This document shows, piece after piece, positions 52,375-61,952 of a stretch of DNA of 64,000 bases. The stretch covers positions 1 to 64,000 of the forward strand of contig AHHB01000018.1 of the NCBI GenBank assembly GCA_000242815.2, read 5' to 3'. The position numbers and the translations under genes are program-made. A model generated the notes under the pieces. That model saw nothing but the letters and a program-made list of their open reading frames with translations, searched no databases and was not told where the DNA came from. How positions within the stretch are numbered: the first letter of the stretch is position 1; every line of letters starts with the position of its first letter. The stretch is from Janthinobacterium lividum PAMC 25724. GTDB taxonomy: Bacteria > Pseudomonadota > Gammaproteobacteria > Burkholderiales > Burkholderiaceae_D.

Positions 52375-52984
52375 AGCAATGCAAGACAACCCAGACAAGC
52401 AGGCACAGAACACGGGACGCTGGAAACTGCTGGCCGTGGTGGCCGTGTGCGCTTTTCCCATCATCGCCTCTTATTTCACGTATTACATCATCAAGCCCAC
52501 GGGCCGCAACAATTATGGCGCCCTGATCGATCCCCGTTTGCACCCAATACCCGAGCTGGCGTTACAGGTGACGGAACTGGACGGCAAGGCCGCGCCGCTG
52601 GCGCAATTGCGGGGCAAGTGGGTGTTGCTGCAAACGGGGCCATCCGACTGTCAGGAAGCGTGCAAGAAAAAGTTGTTTGACATGCAACAGCTGCGCTTGA
52701 TGCAGGGCAAGGAGCGTGAGCGCCTGGAACGGGTCTGGCTGGTGACCGATGGTCAGCCGCTCGACACACTGGTGATGCGCGAATTCGACGGCACCAGCAT
52801 GTTGCGCGTGAATAGCGTCGCCCTGAAGGCTTGGTTGCCGGTGGCGCCCGGTGGCCACAGTAGCGACCACCTGTACTTGATCGATCCGCTGGGCAATTTG
52901 ATGATGCGCTTCCCGAAAGACGCAGACCCGAACAAAATTAAGAAAGACATTGCCAAGCTGCTCAAAGCTTCGGCGATTGGTTAA
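52355..52984 (+). CDS. SCO-like membrane-anchored thioredoxin-fold protein
   Basis: The 209-residue protein has one N-terminal helix (LLAVVAVCAFPIIASYF) and a periplasmic domain with a CxxxC pair (C99, C103 in PSDCQEACKKKL), like SCO copper chaperones, and a possible His ligand in SSDHLYLID. It is diverged from the canonical Sco1 encoded at 55068. The GTG at 52355 is preceded by AGGA at seven bases; ATG at 52379 is an alternative without a ribosome-binding site. A role in CuA assembly or thiol redox is inferred. Confidence 0.8.
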   Translation: MQTNKREAMQDNPDKQAQNTGRWKLLAVVAVCAFPIIASYFTYYIIKPTGRNNYGALIDPRLHPIPELALQVTELDGKAAPLAQLRGKWVLLQTGPSDCQEACKKKLFDMQQLRLMQGKERERLERVWLVTDGQPLDTLVMREFDGTSMLRVNSVALKAWLPVAPGGHSSDHLYLIDPLGNLMMRFPKDADPNKIKKDIAKLLKASAIG

Positions 52985-52992
52985 GGAGCTGT

Positions 52993-54171
52993 ATGACAAT
53001 GATGAATTTTTCCGCGCTGGCCCAGCTGGGCTTGACGGGCTTGCTGGTGGCGCTGCTGCCATTGACCATGGTCTGGGTGTCTGCGGACGCCAATAAATAT
53101 CGCAAGCTGGTGTGGGTTGCCGTCTTTTTAACGATGGACTTGATCATGTTTGGCGGCTTCACGCGCCTGTCCGATTCTGGCCTCGGTTGTCCCGACTGGC
53201 CAGGATGTTATGGTTCTGCCAATCCTTTCCTCGCACATGAGCACATCGTGGCGGCGCAAACCCTGATGCCGACGGGACCCGTGACGGTCGTCAAAGCGTG
53301 GATCGAAATGACGCACCGCTACCTGGCCATGGCCATCGGCGTGCTGATCGTGGCGATGCTGCTGCAGGCGTGGCGCCAGTGGCGCAAAAGCAAACGCGCA
53401 CAATTCGCTCCGGCTTTGCCGACGGCGCTCTTCTTCTTTGTCTGCCTGCAGGGCGCCTTCGGTGCCTGGACCGTCACCTTGAAGCTGCAACCGGTGATCG
53501 TCACCATCCATTTGTTGCTGGGCATGGGCTTGCTGGCCATGTTGACGTGGCTGGGCGGGCGCCAGGACAATGCCGTCAAGCCCTTGCAGCGCGCCGATGC
53601 CGACGTGGCCGTGCTGCGCCCCGTGCGGGCGCTGGCCGTCATGTCGCTCGCGCTGTTGACGTTGCAGATCGCGCTGGGCGGCTGGGTGAGCACCAACTAC
53701 GCCACCCTGGCCTGTATGGATTTCCCCCTGTGCGGCGGCAAAGTCATTCCGGAAATGGATTTCGAGCATGGTTTCCATTTGTGGCGCGAGCTGGGCAAGA
53801 CCGCTGCCGGCCACTATCTGCCGTTTTCCGCGCTGACGGCCATCCACTGGGTACACCGCAATTTCGCCTTCGTCGTGCTGGCCGGTGTCGGCTATACGCT
53901 GTTGCGCGCATGGAAACTGCCGTCCTTGCGCGGTACAGTGCGCTGGGTGATCTTGGTGCTGGCCTTGCAGGTCGCCACGGGCCTGGCGACGATTTATCTG
54001 AGCTGGCCACTGTCGATTGCGGTGCTGCATAACGGTGGCGCGGCGCTGCTCGTGTTGTTGCTGACCATGTTAAACTACAAGGCTAAATTCCAACTCGATG
54101 TAGCGCGGACATCTGCTTGCGCCCCCGCGACAGTGCCCACGGCACCAGCCAGTCCTTCCCGTATCGCATAA
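52993..54171 (+). CDS. ctaA: Heme A synthase (COX15/CtaA)
   Basis: The 392-residue membrane protein has eight helices and heme-ligand regions MFGGFTRLSDSGLGCPDWPGCYG, IEMTHRYLAMAIG and WVHRNFAFVVLAG. It oxidises the C8 methyl group of heme O to make heme A. The longer form with an extended loop fits the betaproteobacterial type. AGGAG precedes the ATG; ctaB begins directly after the stop. Confidence 0.95.
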   Translation: MTMMNFSALAQLGLTGLLVALLPLTMVWVSADANKYRKLVWVAVFLTMDLIMFGGFTRLSDSGLGCPDWPGCYGSANPFLAHEHIVAAQTLMPTGPVTVVKAWIEMTHRYLAMAIGVLIVAMLLQAWRQWRKSKRAQFAPALPTALFFFVCLQGAFGAWTVTLKLQPVIVTIHLLLGMGLLAMLTWLGGRQDNAVKPLQRADADVAVLRPVRALAVMSLALLTLQIALGGWVSTNYATLACMDFPLCGGKVIPEMDFEHGFHLWRELGKTAAGHYLPFSALTAIHWVHRNFAFVVLAGVGYTLLRAWKLPSLRGTVRWVILVLALQVATGLATIYLSWPLSIAVLHNGGAALLVLLLTMLNYKAKFQLDVARTSACAPATVPTAPASPSRIA

Positions 54172-55071
54172 ATGACTACTCAGACCATCAGCCGTAAACC
54201 TTCCCCCCGCATCGCCCAGTACTGGGCGCTGACCAAGCCCCGCGTGACGCAACTGGCCGTATTTTGCGCCGTTATCGGCATGTTCCTGGCCAGCGACGAG
54301 TTGCCTGACTGGCGCGCGGTGGTGTTTGGCACCCTCGGCATTTGGCTGCTGGCCGGCGCCGCGTTTGCCGTCAACTGCCTGGCCGAGCGCGAAATCGATG
54401 CGCGCATGGCCCGCACGGCGCGCCGACCGATGGCCATGGGCGACATCACTGTCAAGCAGACGGTGGTGTTTGCGCTGGTGATCGGCGGCCTGGGCATGGC
54501 GATTCTGTATAACCTTGTCAACCCGCTCACCATGTGGCTGACCTTTGTCACCTTCGTCGGCTATGCCCTGATCTATACCATGCTGCTGAAACCGGCCACG
54601 CCGCAAAATATCGTCATCGGCGGCCTGTCCGGCGCCATGCCGCCCGCGCTGGGCTGGGCCGCCGTCGCCAACGATGTACCGATGCAAGCCTGGTTGCTGG
54701 TCTTGATCATTTTCGTCTGGACGCCGCCGCACTTCTGGGCACTGGCCATGTACCGCCGCGACGATTACGCGCGTTCGGGCTTGCCCATGCTGCCCATCAC
54801 GCACGGCTTGAAATTCACGCAGTTCCACGTCTGGCTGTACTCGATCGCGCTGGCGGCCACTACCTTGCTGCCCTTTGCCGTGCGCATGAGCGGCCTGATC
54901 TACCTGGCGTCGGCCGTGCTGCTCAATGCCGGTTTCCTGTATTACGCGTGGAAGATGTACCGCCACTACACGGACTTGATCGCGCGCAAAGCCTTTACGT
55001 ATTCCATCATTTATCTGGCATTGCTGTTCGCGGCCTTGCTGGTCGACCACTATATTCCGCTCGGAACATGA
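54172..55071 (+). CDS. ctaB: Protoheme IX farnesyltransferase (heme O synthase)
   Basis: The 299-residue UbiA-superfamily membrane protein has [20 protein letters not shown] with the first Asp-rich motif and [21 protein letters not shown] around the second. It adds farnesyl, made by IspA, to heme B. The ATG abuts the ctaA stop, and its TGA overlaps the sco1 ATG. Confidence 0.96.
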   Translation: MTTQTISRKPSPRIAQYWALTKPRVTQLAVFCAVIGMFLASDELPDWRAVVFGTLGIWLLAGAAFAVNCLAEREIDARMARTARRPMAMGDITVKQTVVFALVIGGLGMAILYNLVNPLTMWLTFVTFVGYALIYTMLLKPATPQNIVIGGLSGAMPPALGWAAVANDVPMQAWLLVLIIFVWTPPHFWALAMYRRDDYARSGLPMLPITHGLKFTQFHVWLYSIALAATTLLPFAVRMSGLIYLASAVLLNAGFLYYAWKMYRHYTDLIARKAFTYSIIYLALLFAALLVDHYIPLGT

Positions 55072-55661
55072 AAAAAATCCTGATGCTGTTGTTGGCCGCT
55101 ACCTTGGTCGCCGTCCTCGCCGGCTGCGGCAAGCCGGCCGCAGCCAAGCTGGCATTCAAGAACACGGATGTGACGGGCCTGGGCTACGCGCGCCAGTTCG
55201 CGCTGACGGACCACACGGGCCAGCCGCGTACACTGGCCGACTACAAGGGCAAGCTGGTGCTGATGTTCTTCGGCTACACGCAATGCCCGGACGTGTGTCC
55301 CACTACCATGGCCGAGATGGCGCAGGTGATGCAGGAAATGGGCCCGCAGGCGCAGCAGGTGCAAGTGCTGTTCGTTACCGTCGACCCCGAGCGCGACACG
55401 CAAGCCTTGCTGGCGCAGTACGTGCCAGCGTTCGACCAGCGCTTTGTCGGCCTGTATGGCGATGCCGCCGCGACGGCCAAGGTAGCCAAGGAATTCAAAG
55501 TGTATTACGCCAAGGTCGAGGGCGAAACAGATCGTAGTTATACGGTCGATCACACGGCCGGTACCTATGTATTCGACCGCGAAGGCAAGATTCGCCTGTT
55601 CGTGCGTCACGGCGAAAAACCTGCCGCTATCGCGCACGATCTTAAACTTCTGCTATCCTGA
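55068..55661 (+). CDS. SCO1/SenC family copper chaperone lipoprotein
   Basis: The 197-residue product has a lipoprotein signal (LAGC, Cys20) and a thioredoxin fold with the copper site CPDVC (C73, C77) plus His162 in TVDHTAG. It loads copper into the CuA site of subunit II. The ATG overlaps the ctaB stop (ATGA). This is the canonical Sco; the diverged paralogue is at 52355. Confidence 0.94.
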   Translation: MKKILMLLLAATLVAVLAGCGKPAAAKLAFKNTDVTGLGYARQFALTDHTGQPRTLADYKGKLVLMFFGYTQCPDVCPTTMAEMAQVMQEMGPQAQQVQVLFVTVDPERDTQALLAQYVPAFDQRFVGLYGDAAATAKVAKEFKVYYAKVEGETDRSYTVDHTAGTYVFDREGKIRLFVRHGEKPAAIAHDLKLLLS

Positions 55662-55703
55662 TCCGCTCGCGCCACCAGGCGCCATCTTCAGGATTTGCAG
55701 TAC

Positions 55704-56780
55704 ATGGATAAACGTTTCGAGCCTTACGCCCGCCTGGCAGCCATCATTTTCTTGCTGATCGGCTGCTTTTTTGTCTTGCGGCCCTTCCTGGCCGCCATGC
55801 TGTTCGCCGTCTGCGTGTGCATTTCCAGCTGGCCCTTGTATGTGCTTTTGCTTGAGCGCCTGAAAGGCCGGCGCAACTGGGCGGCCGCCATCATGACCGT
55901 GTCGCTGATCCTCGTCATCGTGCTGCCGCTGGCTCTCGTGACCTACAACCTGGCCGATAATGTCTCGCGCGTGTACGAGCAGATCCGCGTCGCGCTGGAA
56001 TCGGGCGGCCTGCATCCACCGGCCTGGCTGGCCAGCATTCCCGTGGTGGGCGACACCATTGATCGCTATGTGCGGCGCTTGCTGGAAGACCGCCAGGAAC
56101 TATTGAATTTGGGTAAGACCATGCTGGAACCGGCGCGCCATTTCCTCGCTTCCGGCGGCATCTTGCTGGGCACGGGCCTGGCGCAGACCAGCCTGGCCGT
56201 GTTTGTCAGCTTCTTCCTTTACCGCGACGGCCAGCAACTGAGTCGTGCCCTGATGACGGGTGCTGGCCGCATCATCGGCGACAGCGCGCCGGGCGTGGGC
56301 CTGACCATCAGCCGCACCGTGCGCGGCGTGATGTATGGCTTGCTGGGTACGGCGCTGGCGCAAGCGCTGGTGGCCGTAGTGGGCTTCTTGATCGCCGGCG
56401 TGCCAGCCGTGGCGCTGCTGGGCGTGGCCACCTTCATCTTTTCGCTGATACCCGTGGGGCCGCCCTTGATCTGGGGTGGCGCCGCCATCTGGCTGTTGAA
56501 CGACGGGCAGACGGGCTGGGGCATTTTCATGCTGGTGTGGGGGGCGCTGCTGATCAGCGGCGTGGACAATGTGGTCAAGCCCATTTTGATCAGCCGCGGC
56601 AGCAGCCTGCCGTTCCTGCTGGTGCTGCTGGGTGTGCTGGGCGGCGTGCTGGCCTTCGGCTTCGTCGGCATTTTTATCGGACCGACCCTGCTGGCGGTGT
56701 TGTACAGCCTGCTGCAAACGTGGACCCTGGGCGAGACCAGCGTGCCGCAGGGCAAGGATACGCTGACGCGCAAGAAGTAA
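55704..56780 (+). CDS. AI-2E family (PerM-like) transporter
   Basis: The 358-residue membrane protein has the AI-2E layout: helices at the N-terminus, a soluble region around VSRVYEQIRVALESGG, and a C-terminal block with FSLIPVGPPLIWGGAAIWLL and VDNVVKPILISRGSSLPFL. The family includes quorum-signal exporters and Na+/H+ antiporters; substrate is unknown. ATG at 55704 has AGGA ten bases upstream. The stop abuts that of the convergent CorC/HlyC gene. Confidence 0.88.
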   Translation: MDKRFEPYARLAAIIFLLIGCFFVLRPFLAAMLFAVCVCISSWPLYVLLLERLKGRRNWAAAIMTVSLILVIVLPLALVTYNLADNVSRVYEQIRVALESGGLHPPAWLASIPVVGDTIDRYVRRLLEDRQELLNLGKTMLEPARHFLASGGILLGTGLAQTSLAVFVSFFLYRDGQQLSRALMTGAGRIIGDSAPGVGLTISRTVRGVMYGLLGTALAQALVAVVGFLIAGVPAVALLGVATFIFSLIPVGPPLIWGGAAIWLLNDGQTGWGIFMLVWGALLISGVDNVVKPILISRGSSLPFLLVLLGVLGGVLAFGFVGIFIGPTLLAVLYSLLQTWTLGETSVPQGKDTLTRKK

Positions 56781-58154
56781 TCAGTCCCTTAAATCTGCAT
56801 CCAGATCGCGCTCCTGCTTGGGGATTACCTTCAGTAGCACGATGCGCGGTCCGTTCATCTTCTTGACGACGATGTCGAAGTCGACAAAAGTGATGCGCTG
56901 GCCCTGCTTCGGAATGTCCCCCAGCTTGACCATGATCAAGCCGCCCACCGATTCCACGTCATCGAGCCCCAGTTCCTCATTTTCGATATCGATGCCGAGG
57001 ATGCGTTCGAGTGAGAAAATGGGCAGGCTGGCCTTGCCGATCAGGGTGCCGTCGCTTTGCTTGAGCCAGTCGTTTTCATTGCGGCGGAATTCATCGCGGA
57101 TTTCGCCAACCATGGCGCCGAGCAAGTTATCGAGGGTGATAAAGCCCAGCGGGCGCTTGCCCTTTTCGCCGATCAGGGCGAAGTGGGGCGCGCCGTCGCG
57201 GAAGCGGCGGAACAGTTCCAGCGCCGGCGTGCGCGCAGAAATGATGTCGACGGGCCGCAGGAAGGGCGTGAGCGAGGTGATCGGTTTGCCCGCCTGCTGG
57301 GCAAAGAACAGGTCTTTCAAGTGCACCACGCCCAGCACGTCGTCCTCATTCATGTCGAAATACGGGTAGCGGCTGAAGCGGTTGCGCAGCACCGTGTCGA
57401 GGTTTTCTTCCAAGGTGCTCGAAGCGTGCAGGGCGATCACTTCATTGATCGGGCGCATCAAGTCCGACACCGTCATTTGTTCGAAATCGAGCGATTGCGC
57501 CAGGATGTTGCGCTCGTCGCGCGTGAATTTCTCGCCCGGCTGGCTGGTGCGCAGTATCAGTTTCAATTCATCGGACGAGTAATGGGCATCGTGGCCGCCC
57601 TTGCCGGATAGACCAGCCATGCGCAGCACCCAGTTGGCGCTGGCGTTGAGCAGGTAAATGGCAGGGTACATGGCCCAATAAAAACCATACAAGGGAATCG
57701 CGCACCACAGGCCGACCGCTTCCGGGTTGCGGATGGCCATCGACTTGGGGGCCAGTTCGCCCACGACGATGTGCAGGAAGGAAATGACGCTGAAGGCGAC
57801 GACGAACGAGACGCCGTGGATCAGCTCTTGCGAGGTGACGCCGATGGCGCCGAACACAGGTTCGAGCAAGCCGGCAAAGGCCGGTTCGCCGACCCAGCCC
57901 AGGCCCAGCGACGCCAGGGTAATGCCCAGCTGGCAGGCTGACAGGTAGGCGTCCAGCTGGCCATGCACCTTGGACAGGATGCGGCCGCGCAGTCCTTGTG
58001 TCTTGGCGATGGCGCGGATGCGCGTGCGGCGCAAGGTGACGATGCCAAACTCGGCGGCAACAAAAAAACCGTTCAGCGCGACCAGGAAGAGGGCGAGCAG
58101 TACTAGCAAGGCATTGTGCATGGGGGCGCTGAAGATGGGCTGTAAAAACGTCAT
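56781..58154 (-). CDS. HlyC/CorC family protein (DUF21, CBS pair, CorC domain)
   Basis: The 457-residue protein has an N-terminal DUF21 membrane domain (LFLVALNGFFVAAEFGIVTLRRTRI, LGWVGEPAFAGLLEP), a CBS pair beginning near VSDLMRPINEVIAL and a C-terminal transporter-associated domain (LGLDDVESVGGLIMVKLGDIP). Relatives take part in magnesium or cobalt handling or act as CNNM-like exporters. The label hemolysin is historical. No close functional partner is adjacent. Confidence 0.9.
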   Translation of the reverse strand: MTFLQPIFSAPMHNALLVLLALFLVALNGFFVAAEFGIVTLRRTRIRAIAKTQGLRGRILSKVHGQLDAYLSACQLGITLASLGLGWVGEPAFAGLLEPVFGAIGVTSQELIHGVSFVVAFSVISFLHIVVGELAPKSMAIRNPEAVGLWCAIPLYGFYWAMYPAIYLLNASANWVLRMAGLSGKGGHDAHYSSDELKLILRTSQPGEKFTRDERNILAQSLDFEQMTVSDLMRPINEVIALHASSTLEENLDTVLRNRFSRYPYFDMNEDDVLGVVHLKDLFFAQQAGKPITSLTPFLRPVDIISARTPALELFRRFRDGAPHFALIGEKGKRPLGFITLDNLLGAMVGEIRDEFRRNENDWLKQSDGTLIGKASLPIFSLERILGIDIENEELGLDDVESVGGLIMVKLGDIPKQGQRITFVDFDIVVKKMNGPRIVLLKVIPKQERDLDADLRD

Positions 58155-58239
58155 CTTAAACGACGAAGGCCGGCATAGCCTAATTTAGCCGCGCGCCGCG
58201 CCCGTGCCGGCGCGCGCGCGCTCGGTTGTTCAGGCTGCT

Positions 58240-59574
58240 TTAGTCTTTGGCCGCCGTTTGCTGCCCGCCGGGCATGACAAAGAGCATGGCCGCCGAGACG
58301 ATGGCGGGGATGGCGACGACGAGGAAAATCGTGCTGTTAGGCCAGTTCAGGCGGATCAGCTCGCCACCGAGCACGGGGCCGATGATGGAACCGATACGCC
58401 CGATGCCCAAGCTCCAGCCGATGCCCGTCGAGCGCAGGGTCGTCGGATAGTAGCTGGCCGCCAGGGCATTCACGGCAGGCTGCCCGCCCACCACGCAAAA
58501 GCCGGCGATGAAAATCGTGATGAAGAGGAAAGCCAGCGACACGTCGGGACGGCCGATCAGGGCAATTGCCACGGCAGCGACCAGGAAGCAGGGCAGCAGT
58601 ACGCGGCGGAAGCTGGAGCGGTCGATCAGCTGCCCCATGACCAGGGTGCCGATGGTGCCGCCCACTTGCAGGGCCGTGCCGGCCAGCACGGCGTTGGCCG
58701 TGGACAGGCCCGCTTCCTTGGCGATGGTCGGCAACCAGTTGGACAGGAAATATAAATTCAGCAAGTTCATGAAGTTAATGACCCACAACAAAATCGTCAT
58801 CTTGGCGCGACCACCCGTAAACAATTGCAGCACGGGCGCGCCCTTGTGTTCCTTTTCATGCACGACATACTGGGTCTCGGCCGTGATGCTCAGCGTCGGG
58901 TCGATGCGTTTCAGCCATTGCGCCACCTTGTCGAGCTTGCGTTTCTTCAATACCAGGAATTGCATTGATTCCGGCAGCAGGAAGAACATCAGCACGCCGA
59001 TGATCAGCGGCACCACGCCGCCCACGTAGAACACGGATTGCCAGCCGAATGCGGGAATCAGCGCAGCGGACAGCAAGCCGCCCAGCACGGCGCCCAGGGT
59101 AAAACCGCAGGACACCAGCATCATCAGGGTGACTTTCTTGCGCAGCGGGCTGTATTCGCCAGCCAGCGCCATGGCGTTCGGCATCACGGCGCCCAGGCCC
59201 AGTCCCGTGATGAAACGGATCAGCTGTAATTGTTCAATGTTGGTGGCCAGCGGCGTGACGAGCATGCATAGCGAAAAGAAAATAGTCGAGCCGATCAGCA
59301 CCGGGCGGCGGCCGAACTTGTCGGCCGTGATACTGAAGACGAGCGAGCCGACCAGCATGCCCAGCAAGCCCGCGCCAAAGACGGGGCCCAGGTTGGCCTT
59401 GCTGACGTGCCAGTCGGCAATGATGGCGGGCGCCACATAGCCCATCGCTTGTACGTCGAAGCCATCCATGATGACGCACAGGCCGCACAGGATCAGCATG
59501 CCGACCTGGAAGGAGCCGATCTTGTTGTTATTGATGAGATCGGGAATATCGATGGTCTTGCCTGCAGTGGACAT
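58240..59574 (-). CDS. MFS transporter, aromatic acid:H+ symporter type
   Basis: The 444-residue protein has twelve helices. The MDGFDVQAMGYVAPAI segment in helix 1 has the DGxD pattern needed by PcaK/BenK-type aromatic acid carriers, and the helix 2-3 loop ADKFGRRPVL is the MFS signature. It probably imports a benzoate-like acid. No catabolic genes are adjacent; the NhaR-type regulator upstream may or may not control it. Confidence 0.87.
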   Translation of the reverse strand: MSTAGKTIDIPDLINNNKIGSFQVGMLILCGLCVIMDGFDVQAMGYVAPAIIADWHVSKANLGPVFGAGLLGMLVGSLVFSITADKFGRRPVLIGSTIFFSLCMLVTPLATNIEQLQLIRFITGLGLGAVMPNAMALAGEYSPLRKKVTLMMLVSCGFTLGAVLGGLLSAALIPAFGWQSVFYVGGVVPLIIGVLMFFLLPESMQFLVLKKRKLDKVAQWLKRIDPTLSITAETQYVVHEKEHKGAPVLQLFTGGRAKMTILLWVINFMNLLNLYFLSNWLPTIAKEAGLSTANAVLAGTALQVGGTIGTLVMGQLIDRSSFRRVLLPCFLVAAVAIALIGRPDVSLAFLFITIFIAGFCVVGGQPAVNALAASYYPTTLRSTGIGWSLGIGRIGSIIGPVLGGELIRLNWPNSTIFLVVAIPAIVSAAMLFVMPGGQQTAAKD

Positions 59575-59698
59575 GCTGCTGCTCCTGTTTTTTTATGGTG
59601 GTCGCGCCCTGCCGTCGAGGGAAGGGCGCGTGTTTGTTGCAGGCTTCATTACAATCGCTTTTGATTAATTATTCAAACGTTATTTTCGAATGGATTTA

Positions 59699-60613
59699 TC
59701 AGATTTCCTTGTGAATCCTGGGGCGACTCTGGATGGCGGCCAGGATCACATCCAGCGCCGGGTGCATGATCTTGCGCTCGTTCGAGATGACGTAAAATTG
59801 TTCGCGCAGGGATGAGGCGTCGCCCACCAGCACGGCGCCGAACTGTTCCTCGATGTCGGCTGCCAGGCTGGCCGAGGCGAAGAACAGGCCCAGGCCCTTG
59901 CGGCCAAACGCGTTAAGCATGGCGTTGTCCTCGAATTCACCGACCACGTCGGGGCGTACGCCTTGCTGCACCATCCATTCATCGATGCGCCCGCGCAGGG
60001 CGTTATTGCGCGCCGGCAGTAAAAATGGCGCGCCGTGCAGGCTGTGCGGGAAATTTTCGCGGTATTGTGCGGCCAGCGCGGGCGTGGCGAACAGCTTCAT
60101 GGCGCTTTCGCCCCACAGGTGGCTCGACACGCGCAGGCTGGCGCCGGCCGGCACGGCGCGGTCCGTCAGCACCAGGTCCAGCTTGTGCAGTGCCAGGTCG
60201 GCCAGCAGGGACTCGAATTCATCTTCCAGGCACACCAGCTTGACGGGCTGCTCCAGGCTGCGCGTGGCGTCGAGCATGCGATAGGCCATCAGTTTCGGCA
60301 GGGAATCGGAAATACCCACCGTCAGGCGCATCTTTTCCGCGTCCGCATCGGCCAGCGCTTCCTGCATCTGTTCGCCGAGCAAAAAAATCTGGTCCGCATA
60401 GCCGAGCGCCAGGCGGCCCGCTTCCGTCGGCACCAAACGCCGCCCCTGCGGCTGCAGCAGGGATTTACCCAGTTCCTTTTCCAGCAGGGCCAGCTGGGTG
60501 CTGATGGTTTGCACGGCTAAGCCCAGCCGTTCAGCCGCGCGCGTCACGCCGCCTTCCTTGGCGACTACCCAAAAGAAATACAAATGGCGGTAATTGAAAC
60601 CGGTGGTTTTCAT
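59699..60613 (-). CDS. nhaR: LysR-family transcriptional activator, NhaR type
   Basis: The 304-residue regulator begins with FNYRHLYFFWVVAKEGGVTRAAERLGLAVQTIS, the NhaR form of the LysR helix-turn-helix, which differs from generic LysR (HLYFFW). NhaR in E. coli responds to sodium and controls an antiporter. No nhaA lies here; it is divergent from the Ter locus, with paired direct repeats between that could be its operator. Confidence 0.88.
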   Translation of the reverse strand: MKTTGFNYRHLYFFWVVAKEGGVTRAAERLGLAVQTISTQLALLEKELGKSLLQPQGRRLVPTEAGRLALGYADQIFLLGEQMQEALADADAEKMRLTVGISDSLPKLMAYRMLDATRSLEQPVKLVCLEDEFESLLADLALHKLDLVLTDRAVPAGASLRVSSHLWGESAMKLFATPALAAQYRENFPHSLHGAPFLLPARNNALRGRIDEWMVQQGVRPDVVGEFEDNAMLNAFGRKGLGLFFASASLAADIEEQFGAVLVGDASSLREQFYVISNERKIMHPALDVILAAIQSRPRIHKEI

Positions 60614-60626
60614 CGCTGCACTCTCT

Positions 60627-60682
60627 ATCTTCTGTTTTTACGAAGTAACACTTCCATTATCTTCTATTTTTAAATGTTACAC
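60627..60682. repeat. Direct repeat pair between nhaR and the TerC-like gene
   Basis: ATCTTCTGTTTTTACGAAGT-AACAC (60627-60651) and ATCTTCTATTTTTAAATGTT-ACAC (60659-60682) share the first 14 positions bar one and the ending. Their start-to-start spacing of 32 bases is three helical turns. The second copy overlaps the likely -35 of the TerC-like gene. They look like operator half-sites. Confidence 0.6.
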
Positions 60683-60695
60683 ACATCCCTATACT
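60667..60695 (+). promoter_or_regulatory. Candidate promoter of the Ter locus
   Basis: TATACT (60690-60695) has a poor -35 TTTTTA (60667-60672) at 17 bases, lying inside the second direct repeat. A weak -35 overlapped by a repeat is what an activator-dependent promoter would show. Confidence 0.4.
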
Positions 60696-60729
60696 AGCTT
60701 CCATTGAATTGAGATAAAGGGAACTATCG

Positions 60730-61809
60730 ATGAAGCATTTCAGAGTGTCATTTCTAGTGACATTTATCTGCCTGGGCATATCCGCCTGGTGGGGTTACAC
60801 GCACGGTGGCGTGCAAACGATGCTGGCAGCGCTCGGTATCGCGGTGATCCTGGGCGTGATGGAAGTGTCGCTGTCGTTCGACAATGCGGTGGTCAACGCT
60901 TCGGTGCTGAAGAACTGGGACAAGTTCTGGCAGGGCTTGTTCCTGGGCGTGGGCATCATCATCGCCGTGTTCGGCATGCGCCTGTTGTTCCCGCTGGTCA
61001 TCGTGGCGCAAGCGGCCGACCTGGGCTTGCTGGAAGTATGGAATCTGGCACTGAGCAATCCGGAAGAGTATTCGATGCACCTGACGAACCACCATGCGGA
61101 AGTGGCGGCCTTTGGCGGCATTTTCCTGCTGCTGGTCTTCCTGAACTTCCTGCTGGACTCGGAAAAAGAAACGCACTGGCTGGGCCGTATTGAAGAGAAA
61201 CTGGGCGCGCTGGGCAAAATTTCCTCGCTTTCCGTGATGATCGCACTGGGCACCCTGATGGCCAGCCTGTCGATGATCGAAGAAGGCCAGAAGCTGGTGG
61301 TCTTGACGGCTGGCCTGTGGGGCATCCTCACTTACGTCGGCGTCGATGTGGTCAGCGGCTTGCTGGAAGGTGATAACGGCAACGGCAACGTGGGCGACAT
61401 CGTCAAGCGCGGCGGTATTGGCGGCTTCCTGTACCTGGAAGTGCTCGACGCCTCGTTCAGCTTTGATGGCGTGATCGGCGCGTTTGCCATCACCAAGGAT
61501 GTCGTGATCATCATGCTGGGCCTGGCTATCGGCGCGATGTTTGTGCGTTCGATGACGGTATTCCTGGTACGCAAGGGTACACTCGACGAGTTCGTTTATC
61601 TGGAGCACGGCGCGCACTATGCGATCGGTATCCTGGCCGTAATCATGTTGGCCAGCATGAAGTTTCACATTCCCGAGATCTTTACGGGTCTGATTGGGGT
61701 GGCCTTCATTCTCGCCTCGCTATGGTCGTCGATCCGTTACAAGCGCAGGATGGCGCACGAAGAGGGCAAGACGCAAGCGCTGGAAGCCGTCAAGGCAACA
61801 GTAGCGTAA
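60730..61809 (+). CDS. TerC-like (DUF475) integral membrane protein
   Basis: The 359-residue protein has about nine helices with acidic residues inside them, MEVSLSFDNAVVNASVL near the start and EVLDASFSFDGVIGAFAIT later, the paired SFDN/SFDG motifs of the TerC/DUF475 family. It begins a Ter cluster and could be the membrane anchor or metal-moving part. AAAGGGA lies before the ATG. Involvement in metal or envelope stress is family-based inference. Confidence 0.88.
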   Translation: MKHFRVSFLVTFICLGISAWWGYTHGGVQTMLAALGIAVILGVMEVSLSFDNAVVNASVLKNWDKFWQGLFLGVGIIIAVFGMRLLFPLVIVAQAADLGLLEVWNLALSNPEEYSMHLTNHHAEVAAFGGIFLLLVFLNFLLDSEKETHWLGRIEEKLGALGKISSLSVMIALGTLMASLSMIEEGQKLVVLTAGLWGILTYVGVDVVSGLLEGDNGNGNVGDIVKRGGIGGFLYLEVLDASFSFDGVIGAFAITKDVVIIMLGLAIGAMFVRSMTVFLVRKGTLDEFVYLEHGAHYAIGILAVIMLASMKFHIPEIFTGLIGVAFILASLWSSIRYKRRMAHEEGKTQALEAVKATVA

Positions 61810-61866
61810 AGAATGCGCGGCAAACGACTACACCGGTTTGTCGGCAAGTTGTAGCAAGCGCCGCCG

Positions 61867-61888
61867 CCGGCCTGGGGAGTCAGGCCGG
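61867..61888. other. Strong hairpin between the TerC-like and first TerD genes
   Basis: CCGGCCTG and CAGGCCGG pair perfectly around a GGGAGT loop. No T tract follows directly, so it may set relative expression rather than end transcription. Confidence 0.5.
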
Positions 61889-61952
61889 TGGAGGGCGCCA
61901 GGTGTTATTTATTTCATTAGCTGGACTTTATTTCACATAGGAGAAATACATC

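Noticed and set aside
56781-58154. Hemolysin label for the CBS-domain protein
   Set aside because: The DUF21-CBS-CorC architecture is that of metal-handling CNNM/CorC relatives; the hemolysin name is historical and unsupported here.
58184-58215. Alternating GCGCGC tract as a terminator or Z-DNA element
   Set aside because: It is short, lacks a T tract, and such alternation is common by chance in GC-rich DNA.
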